This document shows positions 36,351 through 54,663 of a stretch of DNA of 64,000 nt, in pieces; the stretch's first letter is position 1, and every line of letters starts with the position of its first letter. The notes below the pieces were generated by a model. It worked only from the letters and a program-made list of their open reading frames with translations, was not told where the DNA came from and did no database searches. This DNA comes from Cheilinus undulatus (taxonomy: Eukaryota; Chordata; Actinopteri; Labriformes; Labridae). The stretch lies in the NCBI RefSeq assembly GCF_018320785.1, contig NC_054867.1, positions 26,601,855 through 26,665,854 of the forward strand, in the 5' to 3' direction. The translations under genes and the position numbers were made by a program.

Positions 36351-37747
36351 TCTAAATCTGGAAGAGTAAATCCTCCCACACCTTTTATGTAAAACTTTCC
36401 TTTTTATTTTTGGAGGGTTTTTTCCAGACAAATTCTGAAATAATGGAATATGCTTTTTTAAAGAACATTTTTGGTGGGGCTACAGGAACTGTAGAAAAAA
36501 GAATCAGAAATTTGGGAAGCCACATCATTTTAAATAGATTGATTCTTCCAGTGAGGTTTAAAGGAAGGTTCGAACATTTATTTATATCAGATTTCATGTT
36601 ATTAAGTAGTGGAATATAGTTGTCTTTGTATATCTGTTGCTTACAATTATTAATGGCACATCCCAAATACTTAATTTTAGTCGTCCATTTAAATGTCTGT
36701 TGTAAGGTATGCACTGTGTTTTTGCCATTATTTCTGTTCTTCCTAAATTAATCTTATAGTCTGAAACCACTGAATATTCTGTTATCATTGTAAGCAAAGG
36801 GTGAATGGATTTGTCAAAATTATTAGGTACATCAAAAGATCATCAGCAAATAAATTCAATTTTTATTGTTCTTTCCAATAGTGACATCTGTAATTTGATG
36901 ATCTTGTCTAATTCTCTTTGCCAGAGGTTCGATTGCTGAGGCAAAAAGAAATGGGGAGAGAGGGCAACCTTGTCTTGTACCCCTCTCTAAAGTAAATTCC
37001 TCCAAGAACATTATTTGTGAAAATTCTAGCTTTGGGGAATTCATACATTAGTCTTACAAAATTTGTAAATTCACCTGGAAGATAAAATTTTTCAAAAACT
37101 TTAAAAAGAAAAGGCCACTCGAGGTGGTCAAACAATTTTTCAGCATCAACTGCACGCTGAATAATACCAAAACAAGTTGTTGTATTTGCCTGTAAACATC
37201 TGTTTTTAATGAAACCTGTTTGGTTTTTATGTATCAAATCTGGTAAAATCTTGGAAAGTATATTACTCATGAGTTTAGTTAATATCTTGTTGTCACAACT
37301 GGTTAAGCTAATCGGTCTGTAATCAGATGGTGATTCACCTGATTTTCCTGGTTTCAGTATAACTGAGATTGTTGCTTGATACACAGATTTGGGCAGTACC
37401 TGGTTGTCTGACATGTGTCTGGTCATTTAAATGAATATTGGAGCCAGTTTACTCCAGAATGTAAAATAAAACTCAGTAGGAATCCCATCCTTACCTGGTG
37501 CGTTTTTTTAGAGAAAAATTTTAATCATTTTTAATATTTCAGATCCAGTAATCTCTGAACTTAGAAATTCCTAATTATCCTGCGAAAGTTGTTTTAAATT
37601 AATTTTCTCCAAAAGGGAACCTGGATCATTTAAATTATGTTGTTCAGATTTGTACAAAGTGTCATAGAATGATTTAAAAATGCTATTAATGAGTTTATTG
37701 TTTATAATGAGTGCAGCTGACTCATTGTCTCTCAAAATTATTGGTGG
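34751..37747 (-). mobile_element. 5'-truncated L1-type LINE with 16-bp target duplication
   Basis: ACTTAAATCTGATTTC is repeated exactly on both sides (34735-34750 and 37748-37763). The minus strand reads a broken ORF2: reverse transcriptase pieces (ISVILKPGKSGESPSDYRPI and KNQTGFIKNRCLQANT at 36908-37426; [20 protein letters not shown] at 36856-37044) and later pieces at 36385-36714 and 35201-35644, including CLKCGTTDSGS. The endonuclease is missing, as expected of 5' truncation. The A-tail is short (left side, TTTTTTTAT). A TAA microsatellite at 36305-36350 lies inside. Confidence 0.9.
36305..36350. repeat. TAA trinucleotide microsatellite
   Basis: About 15 uninterrupted TAA/ATA units lie within the L1 copy. 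Confidence 0.95.
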
Positions 37748-38639
37748 ACTTAAATCTGATTTCAAAAGTCTGACGAAGTCTGAAACACTTCAACACTTAA
37801 AACAACGTATAATTCAAACAGATACAACAAATTCTAAAACACTTTACAAGGCTCAAAATAAATTGAAAGAGTTCAAAACTAAATAAAAAAGACAGAAACA
37901 CTTTTGTACACATTTTTACTAGACTTATGAATTTGTTTAAAATTTTGGAAGTGTTTCACATTCAGTGGTTTTGTTTTAAACTTTTTTTTTAATTTTGTTC
38001 TGAGTTTGTAAATGTTTTAGACTCTGTAAATTTGTATTGGTCTTTGTAAGTTTGTTTCAAGTTTTGTTAAAGTGTTTCAGACTCTGTGATTTTGTATTTG
38101 AGTTTTTGTAAATGTATTTTGTTTACTGTAAATGTGTTCCTTCTGTTTTTTGAAAAGTGTTGCTTAATTTGACTTTGTTGTATGAAAAGTGAAAATTTTT
38201 TGGATAATGTTAATTTGTTTCAAGCTTTGTAAAAGTGTTTTAGCATTTGTAATTTTGTATTGCACTTCCAGGCTACCGTAATGTTGTCTCACATGTGTAA
38301 AAGAGAATAAGAAATATCTTCCACATTTTTTAAGTGACAAAAAACTAAGAGTGTATAAAACGTAAGTTGTTCTATCTAATGGACTAATTTGCTTTTTTAT
38401 CTCATTCAGAGTAATTATTATAATCAGTATCCCTGTTTCATTTCCAGCTAAAAACTCTTCATGTAGCTTTGACTTACGTCTAATTTCTGATAGACTACAT
38501 TATCAGGCCTAATTTCTGTGCTTAAAAAAATCTACATACAAAGGGTTTTCTCTATGTGTTCAATGTCTATAGCAACAAATGAGATTAATGTCGTGAATTC
38601 TGGATCAAACCATTCAGCGGTCACTGAGCTGATTATTTT

Positions 38640-38955
38640 AGGTCTTTATACTTGATTATGCTGTACAGATTTAAGCCCCGCCTCCTGGAGTTGCTAGAAG
38701 CAACAGGAAGCGACAAACCCAAAACTAGATCAGGCAGACTGGAGGAAAAACAGAGAAGGCCGAAATCAACCCGGGTTAAAATTTGGCCTCATAACATCAA
38801 AATCACTCCTGCTGTGTGAAAAAAAAGGTCAGACTGAAGCTAAGCTGCCCCTCCTGACCCGGGTCTGAGGGAGTTAAGACGTGGCAGATTCATGAGCATG
38901 TCCTCCTCATAAAGCTACAGAAATCTTCACCTGCTGCTCAGAGGAAACACACGAG
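38640..38955 (+). ncRNA. Candidate cdk4 untranslated first exon and promoter
   Basis: The stretch is less AT-rich than its neighbours and has a CCCCGCC Sp1-type site at 38676-38682. It ends in a consensus donor ACGAG/GTAAGA at 38955/38956. The cdk4 start-codon exon has an acceptor (46661-46662) 18 bases before its ATG, so an untranslated exon must lie upstream; human CDK4 also has one. Whether it is this one, 7.7 kb away, is inference. Confidence 0.4.
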
Positions 38956-39889
38956 GTAAGAAAACTGAGACTGTTACCTGAAACAGGCTGGGTTTCACTA
39001 CTGTCAAACACTGTGGCAGCTTTATGTAATGTGGCAGCAGATGTGGGAATATAAAGTTAGCTGGCGGTGATTCGTTTTGTGCGATACTGGGTTTACTTTT
39101 TCACTGTTTTCCTCTGCTTTACTTCGTATTTGTAGGTACTCTATGAACAAGAAAGTTGTGCATTATGTTTTTCCGTTTCTAATTCGTTTTAATTAACAAA
39201 GAAGGGTTATGGAGGAGCACCACGTGTTACAAAGAGAGGGCTTTCCTTTCCGTCTGTCCTGGCCTGTTTGTCTCTGCCTCCGCCCACCAGCCTGCACAAT
39301 GTCCGGCTCCATCTGATCTGATCAAGAAATGGGTGGCATGTGGGGGAAATGTGAACTTCAGCCTGTGTGTGAATCAGTACTGATAGATTATCCACAGGTG
39401 GGTCGGGTCAGGGACCTGAGAGGTGTGAGACAGCAGGGAAACCTCCAGGTGTTAAGTTAAAAAAAACAGCCTCCCTCCTGCTTTACTTAGGTGAGCAGAC
39501 CTGTCACTAAAGGAAGATTTCTATTAGGGGCTAACAAGTCCAAATGATAAAGACCACTATCAGACCTGATCATCCATCATGAGCAAATTAAGAACATTGA
39601 TCTTTGTTTTTGGTCATCATTATCGTTCTGTATGTACTACAGGTCACAATTCACTGAATTTTATTAATAATAATAAAATAATAATAATAATAATAATTCT
39701 AGAAAAATAAATGTAAAAATACTGGAACTTAAACTGAAGCTATTGGCAGTTCATTTATCATCCTAAGACCCTACATGTAAGACCTTACATTTTGGCTTTC
39801 CTACAACATGGCATTAAATTCTGCTCTTAGACTTTCTGAGATAATTGTTTAGAATAGCTTCAGTATTGGCTTGTAATGTTGGGGAAATT

Positions 39890-40440
39890 TGTTTCAAAAC
39901 TTTCAGGAATTTTCCTGAAAATTTTGGAGGATATTTTTTCTATATTTTGGAGTTTGATTTGAAGTTTCTATGGGGGATTTAGTTTGAAAAATTGAGATAC
40001 TTCTATGGGAATTTGAGGAATTTATTTGTTTGTTTTAGGGAATTTTATTGGAAATTTGAGGTTGCAATTACCTTTTACGGTTTCCTTAATTTTCATTGGT
40101 ATTTAAGGGAATTTGTTTGGAGGAATTTATTTGGAGAATTTATGAAATTTTCACAAAATTTGGGGCAACTTTGGCTATTTGTATTTTGGGGGAAATTTGT
40201 TTAGAAATTTTCTCTGAAATGTGATTTAAAATGTGTAAAATTTCTCTGGAACTTTTTGGATAAATCTTTTCGCTTTTTTTTATAAGTTTGACATCAACAT
40301 CTGGAGACTGAGTACATTTTAGGGTCTTTTTATGGAATTTCAAACAAATGTTTAAGAATTTGCACAAACATTATGGGTAACTTCTTGTAAATTTTAGTGA
40401 AATTGTTTTTATGTCTTGGAAATCTCTAATAGTTTTAGGA
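39890..40440. repeat. Degenerate low-complexity block of GGAAATTTG-like words
   Basis: Short words such as GGAATTTG, GAAATTTG and GGGAATTT recur irregularly over about 550 bases. They produce a 70-codon aromatic-rich open frame (39992-40204) that is not a credible protein. Confidence 0.6.
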
Positions 40441-43400
40441 GAAACTTTCCAAAAACTGCAGATCTTTGAAGGAAATTGTAGTTCATACTTGGCCATTACA
40501 GGTTCTTGTGGTCCATCATCATATGCAGACATAATTTTTGGTGAAAATATTTCCTGTACAAAGACGAGACTGAGCTTTAAATTTATCAGGTCCCAGCTGC
40601 ATTCCAAACAAAAACTGTGTCTCTGGAGGTTAATTTAGATTAAATCACAATATGTCGTACTGTAATTTCCCATCGCAGAAGTTGCAATCTTTCTTTAACC
40701 TGAAATGTGTCAAAATACCATTTTTTGTTTGTTTGTTTGTTTTTGCTGCAGAGATGTTTATGCTCTACAAATTTTGCAAACATTCCAATGCCATTTTTTT
40801 CCAAAATAGACCACTGAAGTTCTACTTACCTTTTTTATGGTTATGTTTGATTGCAATCACAACACTTTTAAACAGTATATATCAGTAAACCACTTTGTTA
40901 GGAAATTAATTAATTCTATAGTAGAGGTTACAAAATGTGTGCAGGGTCTTTTGTTAGTTCTGGCCTTATTAACCAATGATCATTCAATAAGCATACACTA
41001 TTCTCTTCCAGTATTTGAAGAACATTTCTCCATTTCCTCCTCAGCTTGAGAAACTCCTAAGCCACTTAAAGTCCTCCTCACTCCTCCTAACAGATTTACC
41101 TTCAGGAGCTGTCTTAAGAGCTCAGGTGCTCTGTGAACAGCTGTTATCTTCACCCGGACCTAGTCCTTACTTTGGCAGGAAATTCTTAGAAAACATCCTA
41201 ATTCTAAGAATATTTCCCTGATTTCACCAGTAGGAGTGAGTCTTTGTACTTAAGAGGCTTTGTGAATAGTAATTCTCCTTCCTAACTGGGTCCCTCTCTT
41301 TAAGGTTTGTCTGTAATTCTGCAGAATTTTTGTGGTTTTTCTGCCTCCCACAGACTGCAGACAAACTGTCGGTATGAGCGGAAAGTTGCACACTCACATT
41401 GAGTAAGCGATGGATGATAAACTCCTGAAATATGTGGCATTTAACTTGCGGGTATTCTGTGCACTCATAGTCTACTTTTAATCATAGTTGTTGGGGGTTT
41501 CTCATAGAAGAAGATGTTTTAACATCATATCAAAAGTACAGAAGATGTTGATGTATTCTTAGAAAAATTTTAGAAAAATGCCCCCTAGTGCAAAAAATGA
41601 TTGTTAATAGTTTTTATTTGTAATAAATGATTATTTGAAAAAAACAGAGATCATTTTGTTTCATCAGTTTTTGTATTTAAATCTACAGAATCCCTATGTT
41701 TCCCTTTTTCTTTTCCTTAAAACTTTCCTTCATACTAGTATCCAGAAAAACACTTGAAATTTCTCATGTTCCCTTTTTTAAATCTTTGCTGAGATGTTTC
41801 CACACCTTGACATGAGTCCACCTGTGGTAAAATAAATTAATTGTGCATGATTTGGAAAGGCACACTAACTTACTAACTCGCAACATGTTAAACTTCATCA
41901 TCTTATTTTTAAGACATCTTAAAGGAGTAAAAAAATATATATCCAACAGTCATGAGTAGCACTTTAAGTGACTGAGGATGATATGTTGATGTGAAGTTGA
42001 TTGAAGTCCGTCTTTTAGTTTTACAGGTAAGATAATTAAGTTTATCTCTCAGCTGAGTTTTGAACAGTAAATAGTTTTCAGTAAGCTGTTTTTCTTGCTT
42101 ATTTAGAGGAATGCACCTGGTTCTCGTGTGCAGACAATCTGACTCAACTGTTTCTTTGCACAATAGGAAGAAATGTGGTGTTTTCACCATAATGATGAAA
42201 CACTCTTCCTCTTATTATCAAAGTTTCTATTGACCACTTCTACAAATGTGGTTTTGTCTGCATGCAAAACTTCAAACCCTGGCTTTGTGTCTTGGTAGCT
42301 GGCACACTATTTTAGCCAAGAATCATAGAGTACACATCATTGAATATGCTGTATAAATTATATATCTTATTGTATAATCACTGAAAATAGCAACTTGAAA
42401 GATTATCCATGAAGGCTCATTTGCATGATTATTAGCTTTAATCATTCAGAATATTCAATTTACCAACATGCTAGATGCATCAATTTTCACATTAGAGAAG
42501 ATGTAAGCAGGAAAAGCTTTCAGTGCATGAAAGAGACTCAAAAGATTCATTAAATCAAAACTTCTTACAAACATTTCAGCATCAATCCTTGAATGAACAG
42601 AGACTAAGAGTTCAGCTGCTCTGCTGTGGCTGAAAGAACTGAATTAAATCTGATTATAAGCAGAGTCAGAAAACGCATAAAAACTTTTGAGAATCATCAC
42701 ATTAGATTAAAGGATTTAGATTATGAAAATATCTAGGTTTCAGTGAATAAGGGATAAAAGTAAGCAGAATTAGTGTTCTGATTAATTGAATCAAACCCTT
42801 GTTTTCTTGGTATTGTCATCAAAAAAGTTGTTTTACAAGTTTTGCTTTCTTTTGCCACAGCACATCAGTGTCTCTGTCATTTAGACTTGCTCTAAACACA
42901 AACAACAAGTTCATGTAACAGAAAAGCTCTGAAAAGATGCTGGATGATTTATGATCAGATCACCTCTCACCTATGAGGGATATGAGGGTCGAGAAGACGA
43001 TGCTGCTCTTGTTTGTCCTCAGAGAAATGCTGATGTCATGAATAGCATGTTCTGATCTTCACTGAAAAGCCCTGAAGGCTTCAGGAGTAAGAGGAAGCAT
43101 AAATGACGGCTATGATAATGACAGGTTTTAATGCTGAGTGAGGAGAATAAGGTTATGACTGGTAGAGGGGAGGGTAGCAGTAAGATTGATGGTGAAGACT
43201 TGATCATCTTTCTGGTCATGACTGTCATTCAGGATGGACGGATTTTAGCTGCTTCTGGAGCGGCTGACAAAAGTCCTGTTCTAAGTGTATTTGCTTTAAA
43301 CTGGCGTCTAAATCAGTGAGTCATCTGACTCCTCTCAGGAGGTCAGGTACTTTGTCCTCCTGCTTCTGTTATAAAACATTTGGGCAAACATAGAAGAGCT

Positions 43401-43869
43401 TTGATAAATTCCTCTTTGAATAAAAATGTGTCCTACATTGAAACACTTTTCATCCAAAGTACCCGGAGAGCTGTTAAGAGGCTCCTTTCAAAGAGAGGTC
43501 AGCACAAGCAACCATAAAATCTTCTTCAATTTGCTCCAAGTATAGTTGACTCCTGATGCTTAAAATATAAAGAGGAGTTACTTTTTCATCACATCAATGG
43601 GACTGTATATTGAGCTGTACTCATCAAAATTGTAAATGAACACAGTTTTAAGTGTTTTTTTATAACAGAGTGTATGTTTGTGATTACAGATCAGTACAAA
43701 TTAGCACAGCTTTTTTCATTTCCCTTATTCTGTTCATTGCTTTGTCCCTAGGTTTCGACCCTCACCTTTCATTTGAGTCTTTGCCAGCTGGATCATGAAG
43801 GCAGCCAGAATCGCTCTCATTAGCTGACAAAGGAAGCAACTAGCTGGTCATCACACTAAAATAGTGTAC

Positions 43870-45241
43870 GGGTGCATCTTTAAAGAAATAGAATATCATG
43901 AGAAAAAGTCTTTTTTTGCTGTGGTTTAATTCAAAAAGTGAAACTTGCATAATATCTGTATTCATCTCTTACAAAGTGAAATATTTCATTACTTTCTTTG
44001 TTTTAATCTTGATGATTACAGCTCATAAAAACAAAATAAATCCACAATCTCAAAATATTACAATATCACGAAACATTGGTCCAAAGAAAGGACTTCTAAT
44101 ACAGAAATGATGACTTTCTGGAAAATTCTGCTCATTTATGCACTCAGTACTTGGTCAGGGCTCCTTCTTCACAAATGACTACATTTATGCAATGGGGCAT
44201 GGAGCCAGTCAGTCTGTAGCACTGCTGGGGTATTATGAAGCCCAGGTTGTTCTGATGGCAGCCTTTAGCTCATCTCAATTGTAGAGGCTGGTGTCTCTCA
44301 TCTTCCTCTTGACAACACCCGAGAGTTCCTCTATGGGGTTCAGGTTGAACCAGTTGGCTGGCCAGTCAAACACAGTAATACCATAGTCAGCAAACCAGTT
44401 TCTGTTGGTTTTGACTATACTGTGGGCAGGTGCCAAGTCCTGCTGAAAAAGAAAATCAGTATTTCTATACAGTTTCTCAGCAGAAGGAAGCATGAAGTGC
44501 TCTAAAATCTCCTGGTAGATGGCTGACAATGTTGACTCTGGACTTGGTAAAGCACAACAGCTGCAGATGGCATATCACCCCAAACCATAACTGACTGGAA
44601 ACTGAAAACACTGGACTTCAAGCGCCTTGTATTCTGTGCTTCTCAGATCTTCCTCCAGACTCTGAGACTTTGATTTCCAAATGAAATTCATAATTTACTG
44701 TCATCTGAAAACAGCACTTTGGACCACTGAACAACAGTCCAGTTCTTTTTCTCCTCAGCCGAGGTAAGAAATTTTTGACATTATCTGTTGTTCAGGGTGG
44801 CCTGACACTAGGAACACGACACTTATAGTCCATTTCCTAGACTTGTCTGTGTGCAGTGGTTCTTGATCCACTGACTCCAGCCTCAGTCCACTCCTTGTGA
44901 AGCTCCCTAAGTTCTTGAATCCGCTTTGTTTGACATCCTCTGAAGGCTGAGCTCACCCCTGTTGCTTGTGTTCCTTTTCTTACCATAGTTTTCTTTTCCA
45001 GTCAACTTTCCATTACTAGCTTTGATACAGCATCTGAGAACTGCCTGCTCTTTCAGCAGTGATGTTCTGAGACTTACCCTCCTCATGGAGGGTGTCGGGG
45101 ATTATCTTGTGGACATTTGTCACGTCAGCAGTCTTCCCCATGGTAGTGGTTGTGTACTGAACCAGAGTGAGAGGGTGAAGGCTCAGGATATCCTTGCAAA
45201 TTGGACTTTTCCATAATTTTCTAATATTTTGAGTGCTTTAA
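43870..45241 (-). mobile_element. Tc1/mariner copy with dead transposase
   Basis: The left end GGTGCATCTTTAAAGAAATA is a mutated form of an abundant fish Tc1 terminus. The right end near 45203-45241 is its diverged inverse. On the minus strand the N-terminus (MGKTADVTNVHKIIPDTLHE) lies at about 45080-45140. The C-terminal half, including FLFQQDLAPAHSIVKTNRNW and LNPIEELSGVVKRK, lies at 44275-44529. The middle has stops. Confidence 0.85.
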
Positions 45242-45837
45242 TAGCTGGTAAATCTGTTCCCTGCAGTTGTCCTTGGCTCCCAGTGCAAATCAAATTAACA
45301 TGGTCTGCTTTGTAACCAAGGTTGCCCATCCCTGCTGAAATATTTTATATTATATTGAAATATGCCAATTTGTTATTAATTTATGGACCCTACTCAGACA
45401 TGCAGTGTATAAGATATTCCTCCTAGGTCATTCTTTATATGTATCATCCACTCCTAATAGCTGTGACAGCATTTTTTGCAAATGTTGCACTTTCAGTGCT
45501 AAGGCCCAGTCAGCTGTTAAGCCCATGTCCCAGGTTGTTGATCCATATAGGATGCTGATATTTGACTCTGTAAACAGCATCACTCTAAATACTACACACT
45601 GGTATACACAAAACAATGTTTCCCAAATGGATTTACAGAAAAAAAACAGCTTTTTCCCCCTTTTCTGAGATTAGTGTTGAAACAGCTTGTCTTGTTATAC
45701 TGAGGCGTAATACTGCTCCTGAGGACTTACATGACATTTTCTAGATAAGGGTCAGAATTTACTGATCCATAAATCAACTCTACACTGCTGTAAGTGATCA
45801 GAAAATGAAGCTCTGCTCCACACTTTAGCACTCCTCT

Positions 45838-45880
45838 CTCTCTTCTCCTCCTCTTCCTCCTCCTCCTCCTCCTCCTGCCA
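45838..45880. repeat. CTC trinucleotide simple repeat
   Basis: A run of TCC/CTC units with T interruptions, pyrimidine-only for about 40 bases. Confidence 0.8.
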
Positions 45881-46299
45881 CCAAACCTCACCTCATTGAA
45901 TGACAACTGGTTGCTAACAAGTTGAGGTCAAACAAAAAGCACAGAGTAACACAAAATGAAGTTGTCCTGCAAATTAAATCAAACACATTTTTAGAGAACC
46001 TCAGCAGAGAAGACAGTGTTAAGAACTAGTGATTAAATCATTATTAAAGATCACAAGTTGTTCAGGAGATGTTGGCCCTGTTGACAAACACTGGCTATCA
46101 GCAAATAATGTAGCATGAAATGATGCCAGTTGCCAGCATTTATCTTTTGTGTCCAGTGCTGCCATCTAGTATACTCACCTGCTGAATCATAGAAGAGATA
46201 TTTTTTATTTGGCAGAAGATGTCACCTGTTGGCAAAAAAAACAATAGGTGACATCCTAATTCTGACAACAAAAAGATCTGTTTTTATGGTCAAACATGA

Positions 46300-46413
46300 G
46301 AGAAAATGTTGGCAGAATTGGCATCTCACACCAAAATATGTAAGAGGTATCTGCTTTGTCCACAGGAGGGTGCCAAAATCAATGTAAACATAAAGTTCCT
46401 CACAGGAACTTCT
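46300..46413. mobile_element. Right end of the CAGGGGGCGCC MITE-like family
   Basis: GTCCACAGGAGGGTGCCAAAA is followed by AAAGTTCCTCACAGGAACTT, the same order as in the element at 351-701. No left end was found. Confidence 0.5.
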
Positions 46414-46679
46414 TGTTTTGTATGGAGCTGTGCTGGACTACACAATTGAGTGATGTTACAGAATGCTTTTTCCCCAGCATTTTTCCATGAAAGATCAAAA
46501 ATGTTTAAAAAGTTAAAGTGTGTTGTTGTAAATTAAAAAAAAATCTTCATGAATTCTAAACTAAAACAGTATAAACTCTATATTGATATGTAGTAACTGT
46601 TTATCATTTCATTATTCTAGTATGAAACACTGAATGACTGTTGATTCTGTTTTGTCCCTCAGTCTGTTTGATCGAGGCT

Positions 46680-52567
<5,888 letters not shown>

Positions 52568-52795
52568 AAAGATGCAGTGAAACTTGCAGCAAGAGGTAAC
52601 AGTGTCTAAACTTAGACCTGGCCTAACCATAGAGGATTTAAGTTTCATTCAGTGCCTTTAAACATGTGGGTTGTGCTTTGGGATATTTTTGTCACCCCTG
52701 CATCCAAAAAGGATTACAGTCTGGGAGATGGAATATAAACAGAAGAGGAGGGAACTGAAGGATCACTGGCATGCTTCCCAACATGTAAATGTCAC

Positions 52796-52801
52796 AATAA
52801 A
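52796..52801 (+). terminator. cdk4 poly(A) signal, proximal
   Basis: AATAAA lies 229 bases after the stop, followed by a GT-rich stretch. Confidence 0.6.
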
Positions 52802-53145
52802 TGGTGTTAACATGTCATGTCTTAGAGGACAGTACCAGTGTTTTTGATGTTAGATTTCTGTTTGGGTGTCGTCAACTGGGACTGATGCACAGAAACGCCT
52901 GTCATCTCCTCTGAAATGTTGGTCTTGTTATTTTTGTACAGAGTTTAGACAGAAGGAAGCAGAGATGTCATCTTTTCTTGTAATAGGCTGAACAAATAGT
53001 GACAGATGACACCTAAGGGTTAGAAGAGCCAGTTGTTAGTGATCCTACTGTATTTGTGTTAATATTTAACACTGTGAGCCTGTGAAAGGAATCTAGATGT
53101 ACCAGAATCATGAGAACTAGAGGGAGTAGTAAAGAAAAAATGCAC

Positions 53146-53151
53146 AATAAA
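53146..53151 (+). terminator. cdk4 poly(A) signal, distal
   Basis: A second AATAAA lies about 580 bases after the stop. Use of both would give two 3' UTR lengths. Confidence 0.5.
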
Positions 53152-54525
53152 AACATGCTTGTCAAAAATACTGGTATTGTCCTTAAAAGTTAAAGGGTTG
53201 GACTTCATAATATAAATCTAAAATCAACCAGTACTGCAACAAGTGAATAAAACACAGTTTTAATCACATTCAGACTTCTCGGTGTGTTATTATAACGGTC
53301 GTCCACATAGCACTCATCTTACAAGTCAATGCTCACAATGCTAGGTTGACGGTAACTATATATTTCTATGTTTAAACTTGAATAATCTTTGAGGTTGCAC
53401 AGGGGTTAGTTGGCTTTTTAATAGTGAACCTGCTTAAAAACAAGTTTTGCAATTCATATTTTTATTTCACTGGCCCTTATTTTAATTCATTTTTAATCAT
53501 ATCCTGAATTATTGTTAATTAGAACTGAAGTGGACTGATTTTTTTCTAGACGTGCGAAGAACATTATCAAAACCAAATCTAAACATAACAAAAAACAGAA
53601 TTAAAAAAATTATGGGCGAAGTAAAGCCTTTCAAAGGTTATTTTCAATATCAGCTCAAGCTTTTGATTTTGGTTATAGAAACCAAAAGATTGAAAACTTG
53701 AGCTGCTTTCACATTTCAGGCTGATTAGCTGCATGGTGATCCTCTCCGGTAAATAAACATGTTTCCTTTTGAAAATGAAAGTTCTGTGTATTAAATAGCA
53801 CAAAAAAAGTATTTTGAAATAATTTCTTGTTGAATTAAAATAAATATTTTCCACCCACTGATAAGCAAACATTAGTATACAGTAAAATACAAGATTAAAA
53901 ATAACTTACAGGTTAAATCAGTTGAAATCTCCAAAGGAGTAGAGGTCGACCAATTATTGGCCTGACTGATTATTGGGGCCCATTTAGACATTAGACCAAT
54001 TATCCTTGCATTAATTTACAGAGAGCTGATAGTATTCATTAATTAAAACCTGCACCAATTTGGCTCTCCTACAAGGTGAGTTTTCTCCTCTGGCTTTGTT
54101 TTCACTCCCCACAGTCTCAATCTGAATCAGTCTTACTCAGTCTAAATGAGCTCAGTCACTACCATCTGCAACATTTGAGTGATAAACCCATGAATTAACA
54201 CTAATACATCAGTAGTCACAGTCCAGTGTTTTGATAAGACAATAATAGATTATCCTGAAATGCAATTTTACTTGTCTTTTTTTATGATATTTTGCATAAG
54301 TACAATTTTGAAAGCAAGACTTATATTTGTATCAATTATTTTGGTACTGCTCCTTTTACTGAGGCTCCTTGTACAAACGGTTAATACATACATAAACAGT
54401 TAAAGGTGTACAGTCTTCAGAGAAACAGTTTTGTTTACATTTTCCAGAGTCACAATATGATTTTAATCTGAGTGCATTGGTTACAGATGTTCACTTAGCA
54501 AAGAGTTGAATCTATCATTTTCTTC

Positions 54526-54578
54526 ACCGGGGGGCGCCAAAATCAAGACAAACAAAAGGTTTCTCATGACAGCTTTAA
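54526..54578. mobile_element. Right end of the CAGGGGGCGCC MITE-like family
   Basis: CCGGGGGGCGCCAAAATC is followed by AAAAGGTTTCTCATGACAGCTTTAA, in the order seen at 640-701. No left end was located. Confidence 0.5.
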
Positions 54579-54663
54579 GAAGAACTTCAACATTTGGGGT
54601 AATGTGTTTTGTTTGTTCTCTAGCTAAATGTAAAATCAGAAAACTCAATTTACTCTTACAGAT

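Larger units (their letters stand above)
34490..38270. repeat. Long diverged inverted-repeat element interrupted by an L1
   Basis: From 34490 to 34734 and from 37764 to about 37915, copies of a GTCTGAAACACTTT-like word recur every 50-80 bases. From about 37920 to 38270 the reverse complement (AAAGTGTTTCAGACT) recurs at like spacing. The whole thus forms a loose palindrome once the L1 at 34751-37747 is set aside. No coding frame was seen. An AC microsatellite lies at its left edge (about 34475-34500). Class unknown. Confidence 0.65.
38956..46662. other. Long stretch upstream of the cdk4 coding exons
   Basis: The region contains TAA-type simple sequence (39661-39697), a low-complexity block (39890-40440), a Tc1 copy (43870-45241), a CTC-rich run (45838-45880) and a MITE right end (46300-46413). 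No coding exon was recognised. It may be cdk4 intron 1. Confidence 0.6.

Noticed and set aside
39992-40204. 70-codon aromatic-rich open frame
   Set aside because: It is a translation of low-complexity GGAAATTTG words.
46641-46679. Upstream in-frame ATG extending cdk4 by 13 residues
   Set aside because: It lies before the acceptor AG at 46661-46662 and so in the intron; the family N-terminus starts at 46680.
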